A DNA stretch of 64,000 nt from Pandoraea capi (GCF_902459735.1 NZ_CABPRV010000001.1:682001-746000); one strand, 5' to 3'; shown: positions 27,538 to 40,345, numbered from the stretch's first letter. The notes: a model not told the origin generated them from the letters alone. Numbers and translations: made by a program.

Positions 27538-27661
27538 GCCGACGCCTCGTTGCGCGGATGTCATTTGCACGTGATGTGCCCTCTTCTCACCAAACGTCGT
27601 CAAATCGTCCGGGGCGGCACGCCACCGCCCCGTTTATCGGATTGCACGGATCGCGAATGCC

Positions 27662-30625
<2,964 letters not shown>

Positions 30626-31426
30626 TCAGCGTAGGCCCAGCACGTCCTGCATGTCGAACAGGCCCGTCTTGTGCTGTGCGAGGAAGCGGGCAGCACGCAG
30701 CGAACCCTGTGCATACGATAGACGGCTCGACGACTTGTGCGTGATTTCGATACGCTCGCCGATTCCGGCGAACAGCACCGTGTGATCGCCGACGATATCG
30801 CCACCGCGTACCGTCGCGAAACCGATCGTCGACGGATCGCGCTCGCCGGTCACGCCTTCACGCCCGTAAATGGCGCATTCCTTCAGATCGCGGCCCAGCG
30901 CTTCGGCGACGACTTCGCCCATGCGCAGTGCCGTGCCCGACGGCGCGTCGACCTTGTGACGGTGATGCGCCTCGATGATTTCGATGTCGTAACCCGTGTT
31001 CAGGATCTTGGCAGCGATCTCGAGCAGCTTGAACGTGGCGTTCACGCCCACACTCATGTTCGGCGCGAAGACGACGGCCACGCGCTCGGCGCCCTTGGCC
31101 AGCAGGGCCTTGTCTTCCTCCGAAAAACCGGTCGTGCCGACGATCATCTTCACGCCGTGCTTTTCCGCCGCCGCCAGATGCGCGAGCGTGCCTTCCGGAC
31201 GTGTGAAGTCGATCAGGTACTCGGCGTTCGCAAGCGCGGCATCGAGATCCGACGTGATCTTGACGCCCGTATCGCGGCCAAGGAAAGCGCCGGCATCGAT
31301 GCCCAGCGCAGGACTGCCCTCACGGTCGAGCGCACCGACCAGTTCGGCGTCGTCCGCCGCGAGCACGGTTTCGATCAGCATCCGGCCCATACGGCCGGAG
31401 GCGCCTGCAATCACAATCTTCATCAT
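30626..31426 (-). CDS. dapB: 4-hydroxy-tetrahydrodipicolinate reductase
   Basis: A 266-residue NAD(P)H-dependent enzyme of lysine and meso-diaminopimelate synthesis. The nucleotide-binding motif GASGRMG is at 8-14, and the catalytic region [16 protein letters not shown] is intact. Two adjacent ATG codons (31426 and 31423) can start it. It follows bamE by 59 nt on the same strand, a conserved neighbour order in Burkholderiales (fur divergent from bamE-dapB). The product feeds both protein synthesis and peptidoglycan. Confidence 0.96.
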   Translation of the reverse strand: MMKIVIAGASGRMGRMLIETVLAADDAELVGALDREGSPALGIDAGAFLGRDTGVKITSDLDAALANAEYLIDFTRPEGTLAHLAAAEKHGVKMIVGTTGFSEEDKALLAKGAERVAVVFAPNMSVGVNATFKLLEIAAKILNTGYDIEIIEAHHRHKVDAPSGTALRMGEVVAEALGRDLKECAIYGREGVTGERDPSTIGFATVRGGDIVGDHTVLFAGIGERIEITHKSSSRLSYAQGSLRAARFLAQHKTGLFDMQDVLGLR

Positions 31427-31485
31427 GGTGAGTCTTTCGTCTTCTTTCTGCTGGCTTTGCGCGGCTTACCGCACCTTACCGCAAC

Positions 31486-32199
31486 TTATTGCGGTGCGGA
31501 GAACAGGCCACCGCCGGAGGTCACGCGCGGCGACGGCACCAATCCCGTGCCGGTTGCCGTACCTGCGGCAGGAACGCTGAGGGCGGGTGTCGCGGACGGT
31601 GCCGGTTGCGGAGCCGGCTTTGCAGCGGCAGCCACATTGGCGGCGGCATCCGTCGACACCGTTGCGACATCGGTCGGCGCCGGCGTAGCGGTCAAGGCAG
31701 CGCCTGCGGCATTGGGCGCCGGTGCGGCGCCCTCGGCGGCTGCGGCACTGGCCGTCGACGGGGCAGGCGCGTCCGTCTTCACGGTCTTGCCCTTCTGGCC
31801 ATCGATTTCCTGCACCAGCTGGTATTCCGTCGGCAGATTCTCGCCGCCTTCCCAACGGGCCAGCGTATCGCCTTCGAAATACACCTTCAGGTGACGCTCT
31901 TGCACCACCGACGCGTTGCCCCGCTTGAAGTAGAAGACGTAATCCCAGCGATTGGCGTGGAAGATGTCGGTGAGCAGCGGCGTACCGAGCAACTGACGGA
32001 CCTGATCGCGCGTCATGCCGGGCTTGAGCTGATCGTAGGCTTCCTTCGACACGAAGTTGCCCTGGACGATGTTGATTCGATACGGCGTGACCACGCCGAT
32101 CACTTTGTCGGTCACGCTGTCATACGTCGAGCAGCCGGCCAGCACGAGGAATGCCGCCGCGGCACAGACGGAGAACGGAAGGGAGAGATAACGACGCAA
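31486..32199 (-). CDS. bamE: Outer-membrane assembly lipoprotein BamE with extended Ala/Pro tail
   Basis: A lipoprotein subunit of the BAM complex (SmpA/OmlA family), 237 residues from a TTG start. From TTG at 32199 it reads LRRYLSLPFSVCAAAAFLVLAGC, an ideal lipoprotein signal with lipobox LAGC; GAAAGCGAG lies just before the TTG. The only in-frame ATG (32316) would add 39 residues of non-signal sequence. The BamE domain follows (VVTPYRINIVQGN, LKPGMTRDQVRQLLGTPLL, WDYVFYFKRG). The last ~110 residues are Ala/Pro/Thr-rich low complexity, about doubling the size of the E. coli protein. The gene is divergent from fur. Confidence 0.9.
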   Translation of the reverse strand: MRRYLSLPFSVCAAAAFLVLAGCSTYDSVTDKVIGVVTPYRINIVQGNFVSKEAYDQLKPGMTRDQVRQLLGTPLLTDIFHANRWDYVFYFKRGNASVVQERHLKVYFEGDTLARWEGGENLPTEYQLVQEIDGQKGKTVKTDAPAPSTASAAAAEGAAPAPNAAGAALTATPAPTDVATVSTDAAANVAAAAKPAPQPAPSATPALSVPAAGTATGTGLVPSPRVTSGGGLFSAPQ

Positions 32200-32363
32200 A
32201 TCTGACTCGCTTTCAAAAAAATCGAACTTGATCCGGCACGCCGTGCGCGCCGCCACATCGCCCCCGTTGACGGCACTACCGTCCCGTTTGCCCCGGTTTG
32301 CGCCCGGGCAAGGCAAAAAGGCATTATTATTGGGGCTGTATTGTACTCTAGGGACGTAGAGCG

Positions 32364-32795
32364 ATGCCGAATCCCGCCGATCTGAAAAATATCGGACTGA
32401 AAGCCACGCTTCCGCGCCTCAAGATTCTGGAAATCTTCCAGAACAGTGAGGTGCGCCACTTGACCGCTGAAGACGTATATCGTCATCTGCTCGGCGAAAA
32501 TCTCGATATCGGTCTGGCCACGGTTTACCGTGTGTTGACGCAATTCGAGCAAGCCGGGCTATTGTCGCGCAGCAACTTTGAATCCGGCAAGGCCGTTTTC
32601 GAACTCAACGAAGGCCATCACCACGATCACCTCGTGTGCATGGACTGCGGGCGCGTCGAGGAATTCTTCGACGCCGAGATCGAACGCCGTCAGAAGTTGA
32701 TCGCCAAGGAACGCGGTTTCGCGCTCCAGGAGCACTCGCTCGCGATGTACGGCAGCTGCACGAAGGACCCCTGCCCACACCGTCAGAAAAATTAA
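32364..32795 (+). CDS. fur: Ferric uptake regulator
   Basis: A 143-residue metal-responsive repressor of iron uptake genes. The winged helix occupies about 1-83. The metal-binding region has HHHDH at 85-89, the structural cysteine pair C92/C95 and C132/C137 near the C-terminus. Length is usual. Fur is divergent from bamE, a common arrangement in betaproteobacteria. I see no clear Fur box in the 164-nt divergent region. A 12-bp inverted repeat directly after the gene may end its transcript. Confidence 0.96.
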   Translation: MPNPADLKNIGLKATLPRLKILEIFQNSEVRHLTAEDVYRHLLGENLDIGLATVYRVLTQFEQAGLLSRSNFESGKAVFELNEGHHHDHLVCMDCGRVEEFFDAEIERRQKLIAKERGFALQEHSLAMYGSCTKDPCPHRQKN

Positions 32796-32807
32796 AAAAG
32801 AGTTTGT

Positions 32808-32835
32808 CAGAATGTCTTCGAGCGAAGACATTCTG
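32808..32835. terminator. 12-bp inverted repeat after fur
   Basis: Arms CAGAATGTCTTC and GAAGACATTCTG are perfect complements around GAGC, 12 nt after the fur stop. The downstream side is only mildly T-rich (GGGATTCTTCCCTC), so it could be a weak terminator, a transcript-end stabiliser or a protein site. Confidence 0.5.
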
Positions 32836-32867
32836 GGATTCTTCCCTCTGCTTGCTGCCCATTTGGA

Positions 32868-32895
32868 TTAGATGCGGGCACGCGTCGTCTACAAT
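32868..32895 (+). promoter_or_regulatory. Candidate promoter of the Wzz-like gene
   Basis: TTAGAT (32868-32873), a 16-nt spacer and TACAAT (32890-32895) lie about 68 nt before the Wzz-like start, downstream of the fur inverted repeat. Confidence 0.45.
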
Positions 32896-32962
32896 AGCCG
32901 TCCGTCAATTACGTCGAGGTGCACCATCGCCTCTGCACGATCGCATCAAGCCCGGCCCTCTT

Positions 32963-33826
32963 ATGACTACCAAAGATTTGCCCAACGACATGGCACAGAG
33001 TGACGCAGACGAAGTTTCGTTCGCGGATGTTCTTGGCTTTATCCGCGACAACCTGAAGGCGATTGCAGGGCTGGCTGTGCTTGGCGCTGCGATCGGGATC
33101 GGAAGTACCTATTTCATCGGCAAGCAGTGGGAAGGAACGGTGACGGTACAAATCGGGCGAGCCGCCGGCTCCCCCGTTGCTGGGCCCGACGGTCCGCTGA
33201 TCGAGTCGATTCAGCAAACGGTCGGTCGGATCCAGCTCAGTACGTTTCGCGACAAGGTCGCGGCAGAGATCGAGCCGGAATTGAAAGACAACCTGCCGGC
33301 GCTACGCAAGTCTGTCGCGTGGAAAAAATTGAAGGCACGTGCATTGCCTGGTACCGCCTACATCGAGATTAGCGCTCGTGGCACGTCGCCCATGCAAGCG
33401 GAAGCCGTATTGACGGCTGCCTCACGGGAGATCACTACGGAGCACGCCGCGATCCTTGATCGTGTGCGCGCGCTTCCCAAACAACAGTTGATCGTTATCG
33501 ACGCGGCCATCGAGGCCAACAGCAAGGCACAGGAAGCATTGAACGCCGCGCTGGCGCGCTCGAAGAATACAGACTCGCTGATGGCGCTGAGCGCGTTGCA
33601 AAGTAGCCGCACGGAACGGGCCGCACTCAACGACAGCCGCTACCGCGTGGCGCAGGCGCTGGCACCCGATCAGTCGTACAACACGCGCATCGTCAGTGAT
33701 ATTCAGGTCGACCCGAACCCGGAATTCCCGCGCAAGCTGTATTTCGGCATCGGCGGCCTGATTTTGGGCGGTATCGTGGGTACGATCCTTGGGCTTGCAC
33801 GAAAATCGCGCACTCGCGAAGCTTAA
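32963..33826 (+). CDS. Wzz-type chain-length determinant-like membrane protein
   Basis: A 287-residue inner-membrane protein with the polysaccharide co-polymerase layout. A cytoplasmic N-terminus carries ADEVSFADVLGFIRDN, the first membrane helix is at about 33-52, and a large periplasmic helical region spans 55-258 with coiled-coil potential at 175-215. A second helix at about 262-279 (IGGLILGGIVGTILGLA) follows a Pro-containing segment NPEFPRKL. Wzz proteins set polymer length of O-antigen or exopolysaccharide. No polymerase, flippase or glycosyltransferase is nearby, so the gene is orphaned here between fur and tkt-gap. It has its own promoter-like sequence and ends at a shared terminator. 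Base use looks less GC-rich than in the neighbours. Confidence 0.75.
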   Translation: MTTKDLPNDMAQSDADEVSFADVLGFIRDNLKAIAGLAVLGAAIGIGSTYFIGKQWEGTVTVQIGRAAGSPVAGPDGPLIESIQQTVGRIQLSTFRDKVAAEIEPELKDNLPALRKSVAWKKLKARALPGTAYIEISARGTSPMQAEAVLTAASREITTEHAAILDRVRALPKQQLIVIDAAIEANSKAQEALNAALARSKNTDSLMALSALQSSRTERAALNDSRYRVAQALAPDQSYNTRIVSDIQVDPNPEFPRKLYFGIGGLILGGIVGTILGLARKSRTREA

Positions 33827-33855
33827 CGCGAGAACTTTCCGCGAGATGCATTGAA

Positions 33856-33891
33856 GAAAAAAGCCGCTGTCTTTCGACAGCGGCTTTTTTT
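33856..33891. terminator. Bidirectional terminator between the Wzz-like gene and gap
   Basis: AAAAAAGCCGCTGTC and its complement form a long stem around TTTC, with A- and T-runs on the two sides. It serves the plus-strand Wzz-like gene and the minus-strand tkt-gap operon. Confidence 0.92.
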
Positions 33892-33911
33892 CGTCGACAA
33901 ACAACCGCGAC

Positions 33912-34922
33912 TTACTTCGCAGCCATCAGCGCGACGGTCGTGTCGAGCATGCGGTTCGAGAAGCCCCACTCGTTGTCGTACCACGAGCTCACCTTCACCA
34001 GGCGCCCCGAGACCTTCGTCAGGGTGCCGTCGAAGTTCGACGATGCCGGGTTGTGATTGAAGTCGACGGACACCAGCGGTGCCGTATTGTACGTGGCGAT
34101 CGCCTTCAGCGAGCCTTCGGCAGCTTCCTTCAGGATCGCGTTGACTTCGTCCACCGTCGTGTCGCGCTTGGCGATGAACGACAGGTCGACGATCGACACG
34201 TTGATCGTCGGGACGCGGATCGCGTAGCCATCCAGCTTGCCATTGAGTTCCGGCAGCACCAGGCCGACGGCCGAGGCAGCGCCCGTCTTCGTCGGGATCA
34301 TGCTCATCGTGGCCGAACGGGCACGGCGGAGGTCTTCGTGATAGACGTCCGTCAGCACCTGGTCGTTCGTGTAAGCGTGAACGGTCGTCATCAGGCCCGT
34401 TTCCAGACCGATCTTGTCGTGCAGCGGCTTGACCAGCGGTGCCAGGCAGTTCGTGGTGCACGAAGCGTTCGAGATGACCGTGTCGGTCGACTTGAGCACG
34501 CCTTCGTTCACGCCGAACACGACCGTTGCGTCCACATCCTTGCCGCCCGGGGCCGAGATGATGACCTTCTTCGCGCCGCCCTTCAGGTGAGCGCTGGCCT
34601 TTTCCTTTGTGGTGAAGAAGCCCGTGCACTCCAGCACGACGTCCACGCCCAGCTCGCCCCACGGCAGTTCTGCCGGGTTGCGGTTGGCCAGCACGCGAAT
34701 CTTGTCGCCGTTGACGACCATGTAGTCGCCGTCGACCGTCACGGTGCCCGGGAACTTGCCGTGCGCCGTGTCGTATTGCGTCAGGTGGGCGTTCGTCTGT
34801 GCGTTGCCGAGATCGTTGATGGCGACGATTTCGATGTCGTGCTTCTTACCGCCTTCGTAATGAGCACGCAGTACGTTGCGGCCGATACGGCCGTAGCCGT
34901 TAATAGCGACGCGAATGGTCAT
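33912..34922 (-). CDS. gap: Glyceraldehyde-3-phosphate dehydrogenase, type I
   Basis: A 336-residue NAD-dependent enzyme of glycolysis and gluconeogenesis. The Rossmann motif GYGRIG is at 9-14, and the catalytic cysteine is C155 in [12 protein letters not shown], with the partner histidine further on. GGAG lies before the ATG at 34922; the longer open frame upstream overlaps the tkt end and is rejected. It follows tkt by 28 nt, forming a tkt-gap operon that links the pentose phosphate pathway and Calvin-type carbon flow with glycolysis. Codon use is strongly biased as for an abundant enzyme. Confidence 0.97.
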   Translation of the reverse strand: MTIRVAINGYGRIGRNVLRAHYEGGKKHDIEIVAINDLGNAQTNAHLTQYDTAHGKFPGTVTVDGDYMVVNGDKIRVLANRNPAELPWGELGVDVVLECTGFFTTKEKASAHLKGGAKKVIISAPGGKDVDATVVFGVNEGVLKSTDTVISNASCTTNCLAPLVKPLHDKIGLETGLMTTVHAYTNDQVLTDVYHEDLRRARSATMSMIPTKTGAASAVGLVLPELNGKLDGYAIRVPTINVSIVDLSFIAKRDTTVDEVNAILKEAAEGSLKAIATYNTAPLVSVDFNHNPASSNFDGTLTKVSGRLVKVSSWYDNEWGFSNRMLDTTVALMAAK

Positions 34923-34950
34923 GGGGGTATCTCCGTAAGGTCTAACGAAA

Positions 34951-36963
34951 TCAGCCAAGCACGGACTTGACCGTCGCGACCACGTGGTCGACGGTGAAGC
35001 CGAAGTGTTTGAACAGCACGCCGGCCGGGGCCGACTCGCCAAAGGTGTCGATGCCGACCACGCCGCCTTCCAGGCCGACGTACTTGTGCCAGAACGCCGT
35101 CACACCGGCTTCAACGGCCACACGCGGCACGCCGCGCGGCAGCACGCTCTCGCGGTAGGCCTTGTCCTGACGATCGAACACGTTGGTCGACGGCATGGAC
35201 ACGACACGCGCGGCAATACCCTCGGCGGCCAGTGCTTCGGCGCCCTTGAGCGCCAGATCCATTTCCGAACCGGTCGCGATCAGCACGATCTTCGGATTGG
35301 CAACGTCGCGCAGCACATAACCGCCACGGCGGATGTCGGCGATCTGCGCATCGCTGCGCGAGACAAACGGCAGGTTCTGACGGCTGAGCACCAGGCTCGA
35401 CGGACCGTCGTGACGTTCGACCGCAGCCACCCAGGCGGCAGCCGTCTCGGTCGTATCGCACGGACGCCACAGGTCCATTTGCGGAATCAGGCGCAGGCTC
35501 GAGACGTGCTCGATCGACTGGTGCGTCGGGCCATCTTCGCCCAGACCGATCGAATCGTGCGTGAACACGAAGATCGAGCGCAGCTTCATTAGCGCGGCCA
35601 TGCGCAGCGCGTTACGGCTGTAGTCGGAGAACGTCAGGAACGTGCCGCCGAACGGGATGTAACCACCGTGCAGCGCAATGCCGTTCATGATGGCGCTCAT
35701 GCCGAACTCGCGCACACCGTAGTTGATGTGATTGCCGAACTGCACGCCCTCTGCGTTGGCGCGCACGGCCTTGCTGGCCTTCCAGTTCGTGAGGTTCGAG
35801 CCGGTCAGATCGGCCGAGCCGCCCAGGAATTCCGGCAGCACGGCGGCGAGCCCTTCGATGGCCAGTTGCGACGCCTTACGCGTAGCGACCGTCTCGGCCT
35901 TCTCGTTGGTCTTGGCGATGAGGGCGGCGGCGGCCGACTTGAAGTCGCCCGGCAATTCACCCTTCATACGGCGCTCGAACTCGGCAGCTTCGGCCGGGAA
36001 CTGGCTGCGATACGCGGCAAAACGCTCGTTCCAGGCAGCTTCGGCCTGTTGACCGGCAGCCTTGGCGTCCCATGCAGCGTAGACATCGGCCGGCACTTCG
36101 AACGGCGGCAGATTCCAGCCCAGCGCAGCGCGCGTCGCGGCGATTTCGTCAGCGCCCAGCGGAGCACCGTGTACGTCATGACCGCCTTGCTTATTCGGTG
36201 CGCCCTTGCCGATCAGCGTCTTGCAGCAGATCAGCGTCGGACGATCCGACGTCTTGGCTTGCGCGATGGCGGCGTCGATGGCGTCGACGTCATGACCATC
36301 GATACCGCGGATCACGTTCCAGCCATAGGCTTCGAAACGCTTCGGGGTATCGTCGGCGAACCAGTACTCGACGTCACCGTCGATCGAGATACCGTTGTCG
36401 TCGTACAGCGCGATCAGCTTGTTCAGACGCAGCGTGCCCGCCAGCGAACAGGCTTCGTGCGAAATGCCTTCCATCAGGCAACCGTCGCCGAGGAATGCAT
36501 ACGTATAGTGGTCGACGATGTCATTGCCCGGGCGGTTGAATTCCTTGGCGAGCAACGCTTCGGCGAGGGCGAAACCGACGGCGTTGGTAATGCCCTGACC
36601 CAGCGGGCCCGTGGTCGTCTCGACGCCCGGGGTAATACCCACTTCGGGGTGACCCGGCGTCTTGCTGTGCAGTTGACGGAAGTGCTTGAGCTCTTCGATC
36701 GGCAGGTCGTAACCCGTCAGATGCAGCAACGAGTAGATGAGCATCGAGCCGTGACCGTTCGACAGCACGAAGCGGTCGCGATCGGCCCAGTGCGGGTTCA
36801 CGGGATTGTGCTTGAGATGGCGGCCCCAGAGAGCGACCGCGATATCGGCCATGCCCATCGGCGCGCCAGGGTGACCGGAGTTGGCCTGTTGGACCGCGTC
36901 CATGGAGAGGACGCGGATGGCGGAAGCCATCAGCGCAGCCGTAGCAGGAGAGGAGTTCGTCAT
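34951..36963 (-). CDS. tkt: Transketolase
   Basis: A 670-residue thiamine diphosphate enzyme that moves two-carbon ketol units between sugar phosphates. The N-terminal signature [17 protein letters not shown] has H31. The ThDP-binding motif GDGCLMEG, the pyrimidine-domain block [14 protein letters not shown] and a C-terminal transketolase domain ending in [12 protein letters not shown] are all present. The ATG at 36963 gives the family start; the upstream frame to 37311 is a shadow. A TAAAAT at 37041-37046 (minus) may be its -10 box. gap follows in the same operon. Confidence 0.97.
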   Translation of the reverse strand: MTNSSPATAALMASAIRVLSMDAVQQANSGHPGAPMGMADIAVALWGRHLKHNPVNPHWADRDRFVLSNGHGSMLIYSLLHLTGYDLPIEELKHFRQLHSKTPGHPEVGITPGVETTTGPLGQGITNAVGFALAEALLAKEFNRPGNDIVDHYTYAFLGDGCLMEGISHEACSLAGTLRLNKLIALYDDNGISIDGDVEYWFADDTPKRFEAYGWNVIRGIDGHDVDAIDAAIAQAKTSDRPTLICCKTLIGKGAPNKQGGHDVHGAPLGADEIAATRAALGWNLPPFEVPADVYAAWDAKAAGQQAEAAWNERFAAYRSQFPAEAAEFERRMKGELPGDFKSAAAALIAKTNEKAETVATRKASQLAIEGLAAVLPEFLGGSADLTGSNLTNWKASKAVRANAEGVQFGNHINYGVREFGMSAIMNGIALHGGYIPFGGTFLTFSDYSRNALRMAALMKLRSIFVFTHDSIGLGEDGPTHQSIEHVSSLRLIPQMDLWRPCDTTETAAAWVAAVERHDGPSSLVLSRQNLPFVSRSDAQIADIRRGGYVLRDVANPKIVLIATGSEMDLALKGAEALAAEGIAARVVSMPSTNVFDRQDKAYRESVLPRGVPRVAVEAGVTAFWHKYVGLEGGVVGIDTFGESAPAGVLFKHFGFTVDHVVATVKSVLG

Positions 36964-37160
36964 GGTGACCAGCCGGAAGAGCGGGCGTGCCCCGTTGCCG
37001 CGAGCCGCCGCGCGAAATTCAAATGCAGGAAAAGACCGAGATTTTACCAGAATCGACCATCGCCCGGGTCGGTAACGGCGAACTTCCTCAGTCGACGGGA
37101 ACGTGGAATCATGCGAAGAAGTGATGTGATCGGCACAAATTAGAGGGAGTTGCCTCGCCA

Positions 37161-38114
37161 ATGACCGCCAAAACCCCCAACCCCGCGCATGAATCCGGAC
37201 AAGAAACACCGCCCCTGACACCCGCTGACGCCACCCCAGCCTGGGCGCCGCTCGGCGCGTGGGCTCGCTATGCGTTCGCCGCGCGTGCCGTCTACGCCAC
37301 GACCTCGGCACATCAGCACATCGAGATCGTCGATCTGCCCGCGTTCGGCGACCTTGGCCGGGCGTATCGGCTGGATGGTCGTTTCATGGCGTCACTGGCC
37401 GACGCGCACATTTGCCATGAATGCATGGTGCACCCGCTGTTGCTCGCGCACGGCCACGCGCAACGCGTGCTGATCCTTGGCGGCGGAGATGGCGGCTCGG
37501 CGCGCGAAGCCCTGCGGCATGCCACCGTGAGGGAGGTCGTCGTCGCCGAGCTGGACCCGCAGGTCCCCGCCGTCGTCCTGCAATACATGCCGTCGCTGCC
37601 CGGCGGCGCGTTCGACGATGCGCGCACGACGCTCGTCATCGGCGACGCGCGGGATCTCGTCGAAGCGGCCCTCGCGAAAGGTGACCGGTTCGACGCGATC
37701 ATCTTCGATCTGACGGAGGCGGACGGCGACGCAGCGTCGCTGCACGATGCGCCTTTTTTCGAAAAAATCCGCGCGCTGCTCGCACCCCGCGGCGGCATCG
37801 CCTTGCAACTTGGCGCACCGTGGTTCGAGGCAGCGCAAGTGCGCCGCATCCTCGATGCGCTGCGCTCGGTGTTCCGCCATGTCTCGCCGATGACGACCTA
37901 CGTGCCGCTCTACGGTACGCAATGGGCGCTTGCGCTCGCAAGCGACACGCTCGACACCCATGACTTCGATGCGTTGACGTCCCTCGCGTTGCCGCCTACG
38001 CTGGACGGGTTGCGGCACTACTCACCATCGCGCCATGCCGCGTTATTCGACATATCCCCGGAACTGCGCGGCATCTTCGGCGATATCACGCCGTCGGCGC
38101 CCCGGTCCCGCTAA
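37161..38114 (+). CDS. Spermidine synthase-like aminopropyltransferase homologue
   Basis: A 317-residue protein of the SpeE fold. The SAM-type motif [12 protein letters not shown] is at 105-116 (GGGDGG 107-112), followed by VVAELDPQV. Two active-site regions differ from E. coli SpeE: the DEFIYHE segment reads ADAHICHE (C85 in place of the tyrosine), and SDCTDP reads FDLTEA (D183 kept, second aspartate replaced by E186). The N-terminal 45 residues are Pro/Thr-rich. It is divergent from tkt, a place where Burkholderiales often carry speE. It may still make spermidine, or it may use another amine or be a methyltransferase-like relative; the label is therefore generic. Confidence 0.75.
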   Translation: MTAKTPNPAHESGQETPPLTPADATPAWAPLGAWARYAFAARAVYATTSAHQHIEIVDLPAFGDLGRAYRLDGRFMASLADAHICHECMVHPLLLAHGHAQRVLILGGGDGGSAREALRHATVREVVVAELDPQVPAVVLQYMPSLPGGAFDDARTTLVIGDARDLVEAALAKGDRFDAIIFDLTEADGDAASLHDAPFFEKIRALLAPRGGIALQLGAPWFEAAQVRRILDALRSVFRHVSPMTTYVPLYGTQWALALASDTLDTHDFDALTSLALPPTLDGLRHYSPSRHAALFDISPELRGIFGDITPSAPRSR

Positions 38115-38259
38115 CGTCATGACGCATTCGCGCGCCCGCACCGGAATCGCGACGGAGGTGAACCATCCACGTGTTCCTTGTATATTGAGAACTTGTCACG
38201 ACGACTCGCCGGCCTCCCCCCTCGATCCTCACCACCGGCGAACTCAACGGAGCACCGTC

Positions 38260-38682
38260 ATGTCCGACCCCCGCCCATCCCATGTGCCGTGGCTGACCCC
38301 CTATCTGACCGTGCGCGACGCCAGAGCATCGGCCACGTTCTATGAGCAGGCGTTCGGCTTCGCGGTACACGACATGGTGGACGACGATGGCGCCGTCATG
38401 CACGTCGAAATGTTCTATCAGGGCCAACTGATCCTGATGTTCGCCCCCGAGGGAGCCTTTGCGACGACCGCTCGCACGCCACGCACGTCGGGCGTCGAAG
38501 CGCCGCAGAGCTTCTATGTGTACACGGAAGACGTCGATGCCCTGTACGCCCGCGCAACGGCCGCCGGCGCCAAAGGCTTGATGCCGCCCAGCGACCAGTT
38601 CTGGGGGGATCGCTTCTGCCAACTGGAAGATCCCGACGGCTACCGTTGGGGATTCGCCAGACCGGTCGCGCCACGAAGCTGA
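38260..38682 (+). CDS. VOC-family (glyoxalase/bleomycin-resistance-like) protein
   Basis: A 140-residue protein with one VOC unit made of two beta-alpha-beta-beta-beta modules. It begins PYLTVRDARASATFYEQAFGF and ends with DRFCQLEDPDGYRWGFA, the form known from PhnB-like and YaeR-like members. GGAG stands 8 nt before the ATG. The open frame continues upstream into speE-like sequence, but that part is Arg-rich and not family-like. Substrate and metal use cannot be predicted. rsmE starts 88 nt downstream. Confidence 0.85.
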   Translation: MSDPRPSHVPWLTPYLTVRDARASATFYEQAFGFAVHDMVDDDGAVMHVEMFYQGQLILMFAPEGAFATTARTPRTSGVEAPQSFYVYTEDVDALYARATAAGAKGLMPPSDQFWGDRFCQLEDPDGYRWGFARPVAPRS

Positions 38683-38770
38683 CCACGCCAGGCGTGTGTC
38701 CCGCGTGCGTTGGGGTATGCTTCTGTCCCCAGCGCCATCCCTCCGGTCATCTTTCGTCCGCCCTCTCCGA

Positions 38771-39508
38771 ATGCCTCGCTTTTTTATCGATGCGCCACTG
38801 CATGCCGGCGCCCTTCTCGATCTACCCGAGTCCGTCGTTCGTCACGTTCAGGTGTTGCGCCTGAAGACTAGCGATTCCCTCACGCTATTCGACGGTACGG
38901 GCGGAGAATATCCGGCAGTGCTGCGCACACTGGAAAAACGTCATGCGACCGCACAGCTCGGCGAGCACGACACTCGCGAAGCCGAGCCTCCCTACCGCAT
39001 TACGCTGGCCCAAGGCATCGCGGGTGGCGACAAGATGGACTGGCTGATCGAGAAGGCTATCGAGCTGGGGGTGACGGAAATTCAGCCGCTGGCGACGCAG
39101 CGCTCGGTGATTCGCCTGGACGGGGAACGTGCAGCAAAGCGCGTTGCGCACTGGCAAGCGCTCGTGCAAGCGGCATGCGAGCAATGCGGACGAAACCGCG
39201 TGCCGCGCGTGCTGCCGATTCGCCCCATCGGGGCATGGCTGGGCGATGAGGACGTCTCCAGGAGTGACGTATGGCGTGTGCTATTGTCACCTCGAGCAGA
39301 CAGCGGATTCGATTCGCTACCGCTGGAAGCGCCGTCTCAGCCCGGCGTGTTGCTCTTCGGCCCGGAAGGCGGGCTGGCACCGCAGGAGGAAGCGCTCGCA
39401 CGACAGCGCGGGTTCACGGCAATCCGTCTGGGTGAACGCATCCTTCGCACCGAAACAGCGGGCATTGCCGTGCTCGCTGCGTTGGCCGCTCGCTGGGGCG
39501 GTTGGTAA
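38771..39508 (+). CDS. rsmE: 16S rRNA (uracil(1498)-N3)-methyltransferase
   Basis: A 245-residue SPOUT-family methyltransferase acting on 16S rRNA U1498. An N-terminal PUA-like domain (MPRFFIDAPL...) is followed by the trefoil-knot SAM domain, with the motif LLFGPEGGLAPQE and the late block LGERILRTETAGIAVLAAL. The start at 38771 gives the family N-terminus; an in-frame ATG at 38696 would add 25 atypical residues. Length is normal. Confidence 0.93.
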   Translation: MPRFFIDAPLHAGALLDLPESVVRHVQVLRLKTSDSLTLFDGTGGEYPAVLRTLEKRHATAQLGEHDTREAEPPYRITLAQGIAGGDKMDWLIEKAIELGVTEIQPLATQRSVIRLDGERAAKRVAHWQALVQAACEQCGRNRVPRVLPIRPIGAWLGDEDVSRSDVWRVLLSPRADSGFDSLPLEAPSQPGVLLFGPEGGLAPQEEALARQRGFTAIRLGERILRTETAGIAVLAALAARWGGW

Positions 39509-39557
39509 GCATCGATGATCGAGAAAATGGCCTCACAAGCCTAAAGGAGTAATCGTC

Positions 39558-40190
39558 ATGGGTATCCTGGACAGCATTCTCGGTGGTGGGTCCGGCAATC
39601 AGGCCGGTGGTGGCGGTTTCAACACGAAGACCTTGCTCCTGATGGGCTTGCTGGCGATGATCGCCAGCCGTTCGGGTAACGCTCAGGGACAAGAGGGCGA
39701 AGGCGGCGGTCTGCTCGGCTCGCTCGGCGGCGCCCTCGGCGGCATGCTGGGCGGTGGCGGTGCCGCAGCAGGGGCCGGCGGCCTTGGTGGCCTGCTCGGC
39801 GGGTTGCTCGGCGGCGCACAAGCCCCGGCCGCAGGGGCTGGCGCGCCCGCGACGTCGCCCGGCGACCTGATCGGTTCGCTTGGCGGTCTGGGCGGACTGA
39901 CGCAGATTCTCAATCAGGGGGGGCTCGGCGAGGCCGTGAATTCGTGGATCGGCACCGGCAACAATCAGGCCGTCAGCCCGGATCAGGTCACACAGGCGCT
40001 CGGCCCGGGCGGTCAGTTGCAACAGCTCGCCAGCACGGCCGGTGTCTCCGAGAGCGAAGCCGCGCAGGAGTTGTCGGCCCTCTTGCCACAGGTGGTCAAC
40101 CACCTCACGCCGAACGGCTCGGTACCGCAAGGGCAATTCGATCTGGCCTCGCTGGCGCAGCAGTTCCTCGGCGGCGGGCACAACGGTTAA
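39558..40190 (+). CDS. YidB-family (DUF937) glycine-rich protein
   Basis: A 210-residue protein of the YidB family, whose function is unknown. The N-terminus MGILDSILGGG is the family hallmark, and the C-terminal half has the conserved GGLTQILNQGGLGEAVNSWI and ISPDQV-like (VSPDQV) segment, with ELSALLPQVVNHLTPNG. Residues about 50-95 are an extended Gly/Leu/Ala low-complexity block. A hydrophobic patch at 24-37 (TLLLMGLLAMIASR) is too short to be a sure membrane helix. AAAGGAG precedes the ATG. It ends at a strong terminator shared with the barstar gene. Confidence 0.85.
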   Translation: MGILDSILGGGSGNQAGGGGFNTKTLLLMGLLAMIASRSGNAQGQEGEGGGLLGSLGGALGGMLGGGGAAAGAGGLGGLLGGLLGGAQAPAAGAGAPATSPGDLIGSLGGLGGLTQILNQGGLGEAVNSWIGTGNNQAVSPDQVTQALGPGGQLQQLASTAGVSESEAAQELSALLPQVVNHLTPNGSVPQGQFDLASLAQQFLGGGHNG

Positions 40191-40223
40191 TCGCAGTCGG
40201 TCCTCAGTCGGTTGGCGAAAAAC

Positions 40224-40252
40224 AAAAAAGGTCCGCAATGCGGACCTTTTTT
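40224..40252. terminator. Bidirectional terminator between yidB-like and barstar genes
   Basis: AAAAAAGGTCCGC and GCGGACCTTTTTT pair perfectly around AAT. T-runs occur on both strands, so it can end the plus-strand yidB-like transcript and the minus-strand RNase-barstar transcript. Confidence 0.92.
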
Positions 40253-40345
40253 CATGAACAGCTATCGGGCAATACGCAAATACAAGAACTCGCCAACAAT
40301 AGGCGCCGCGATCACGCCGGCATCGTCAACCTCACGCTCAATGCA

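Noticed and set aside
39690-39840. Gly/Leu/Ala-rich repeat in the YidB-like gene as a mobile or amplified DNA repeat
   Set aside because: It is low-complexity coding sequence without exact DNA units.
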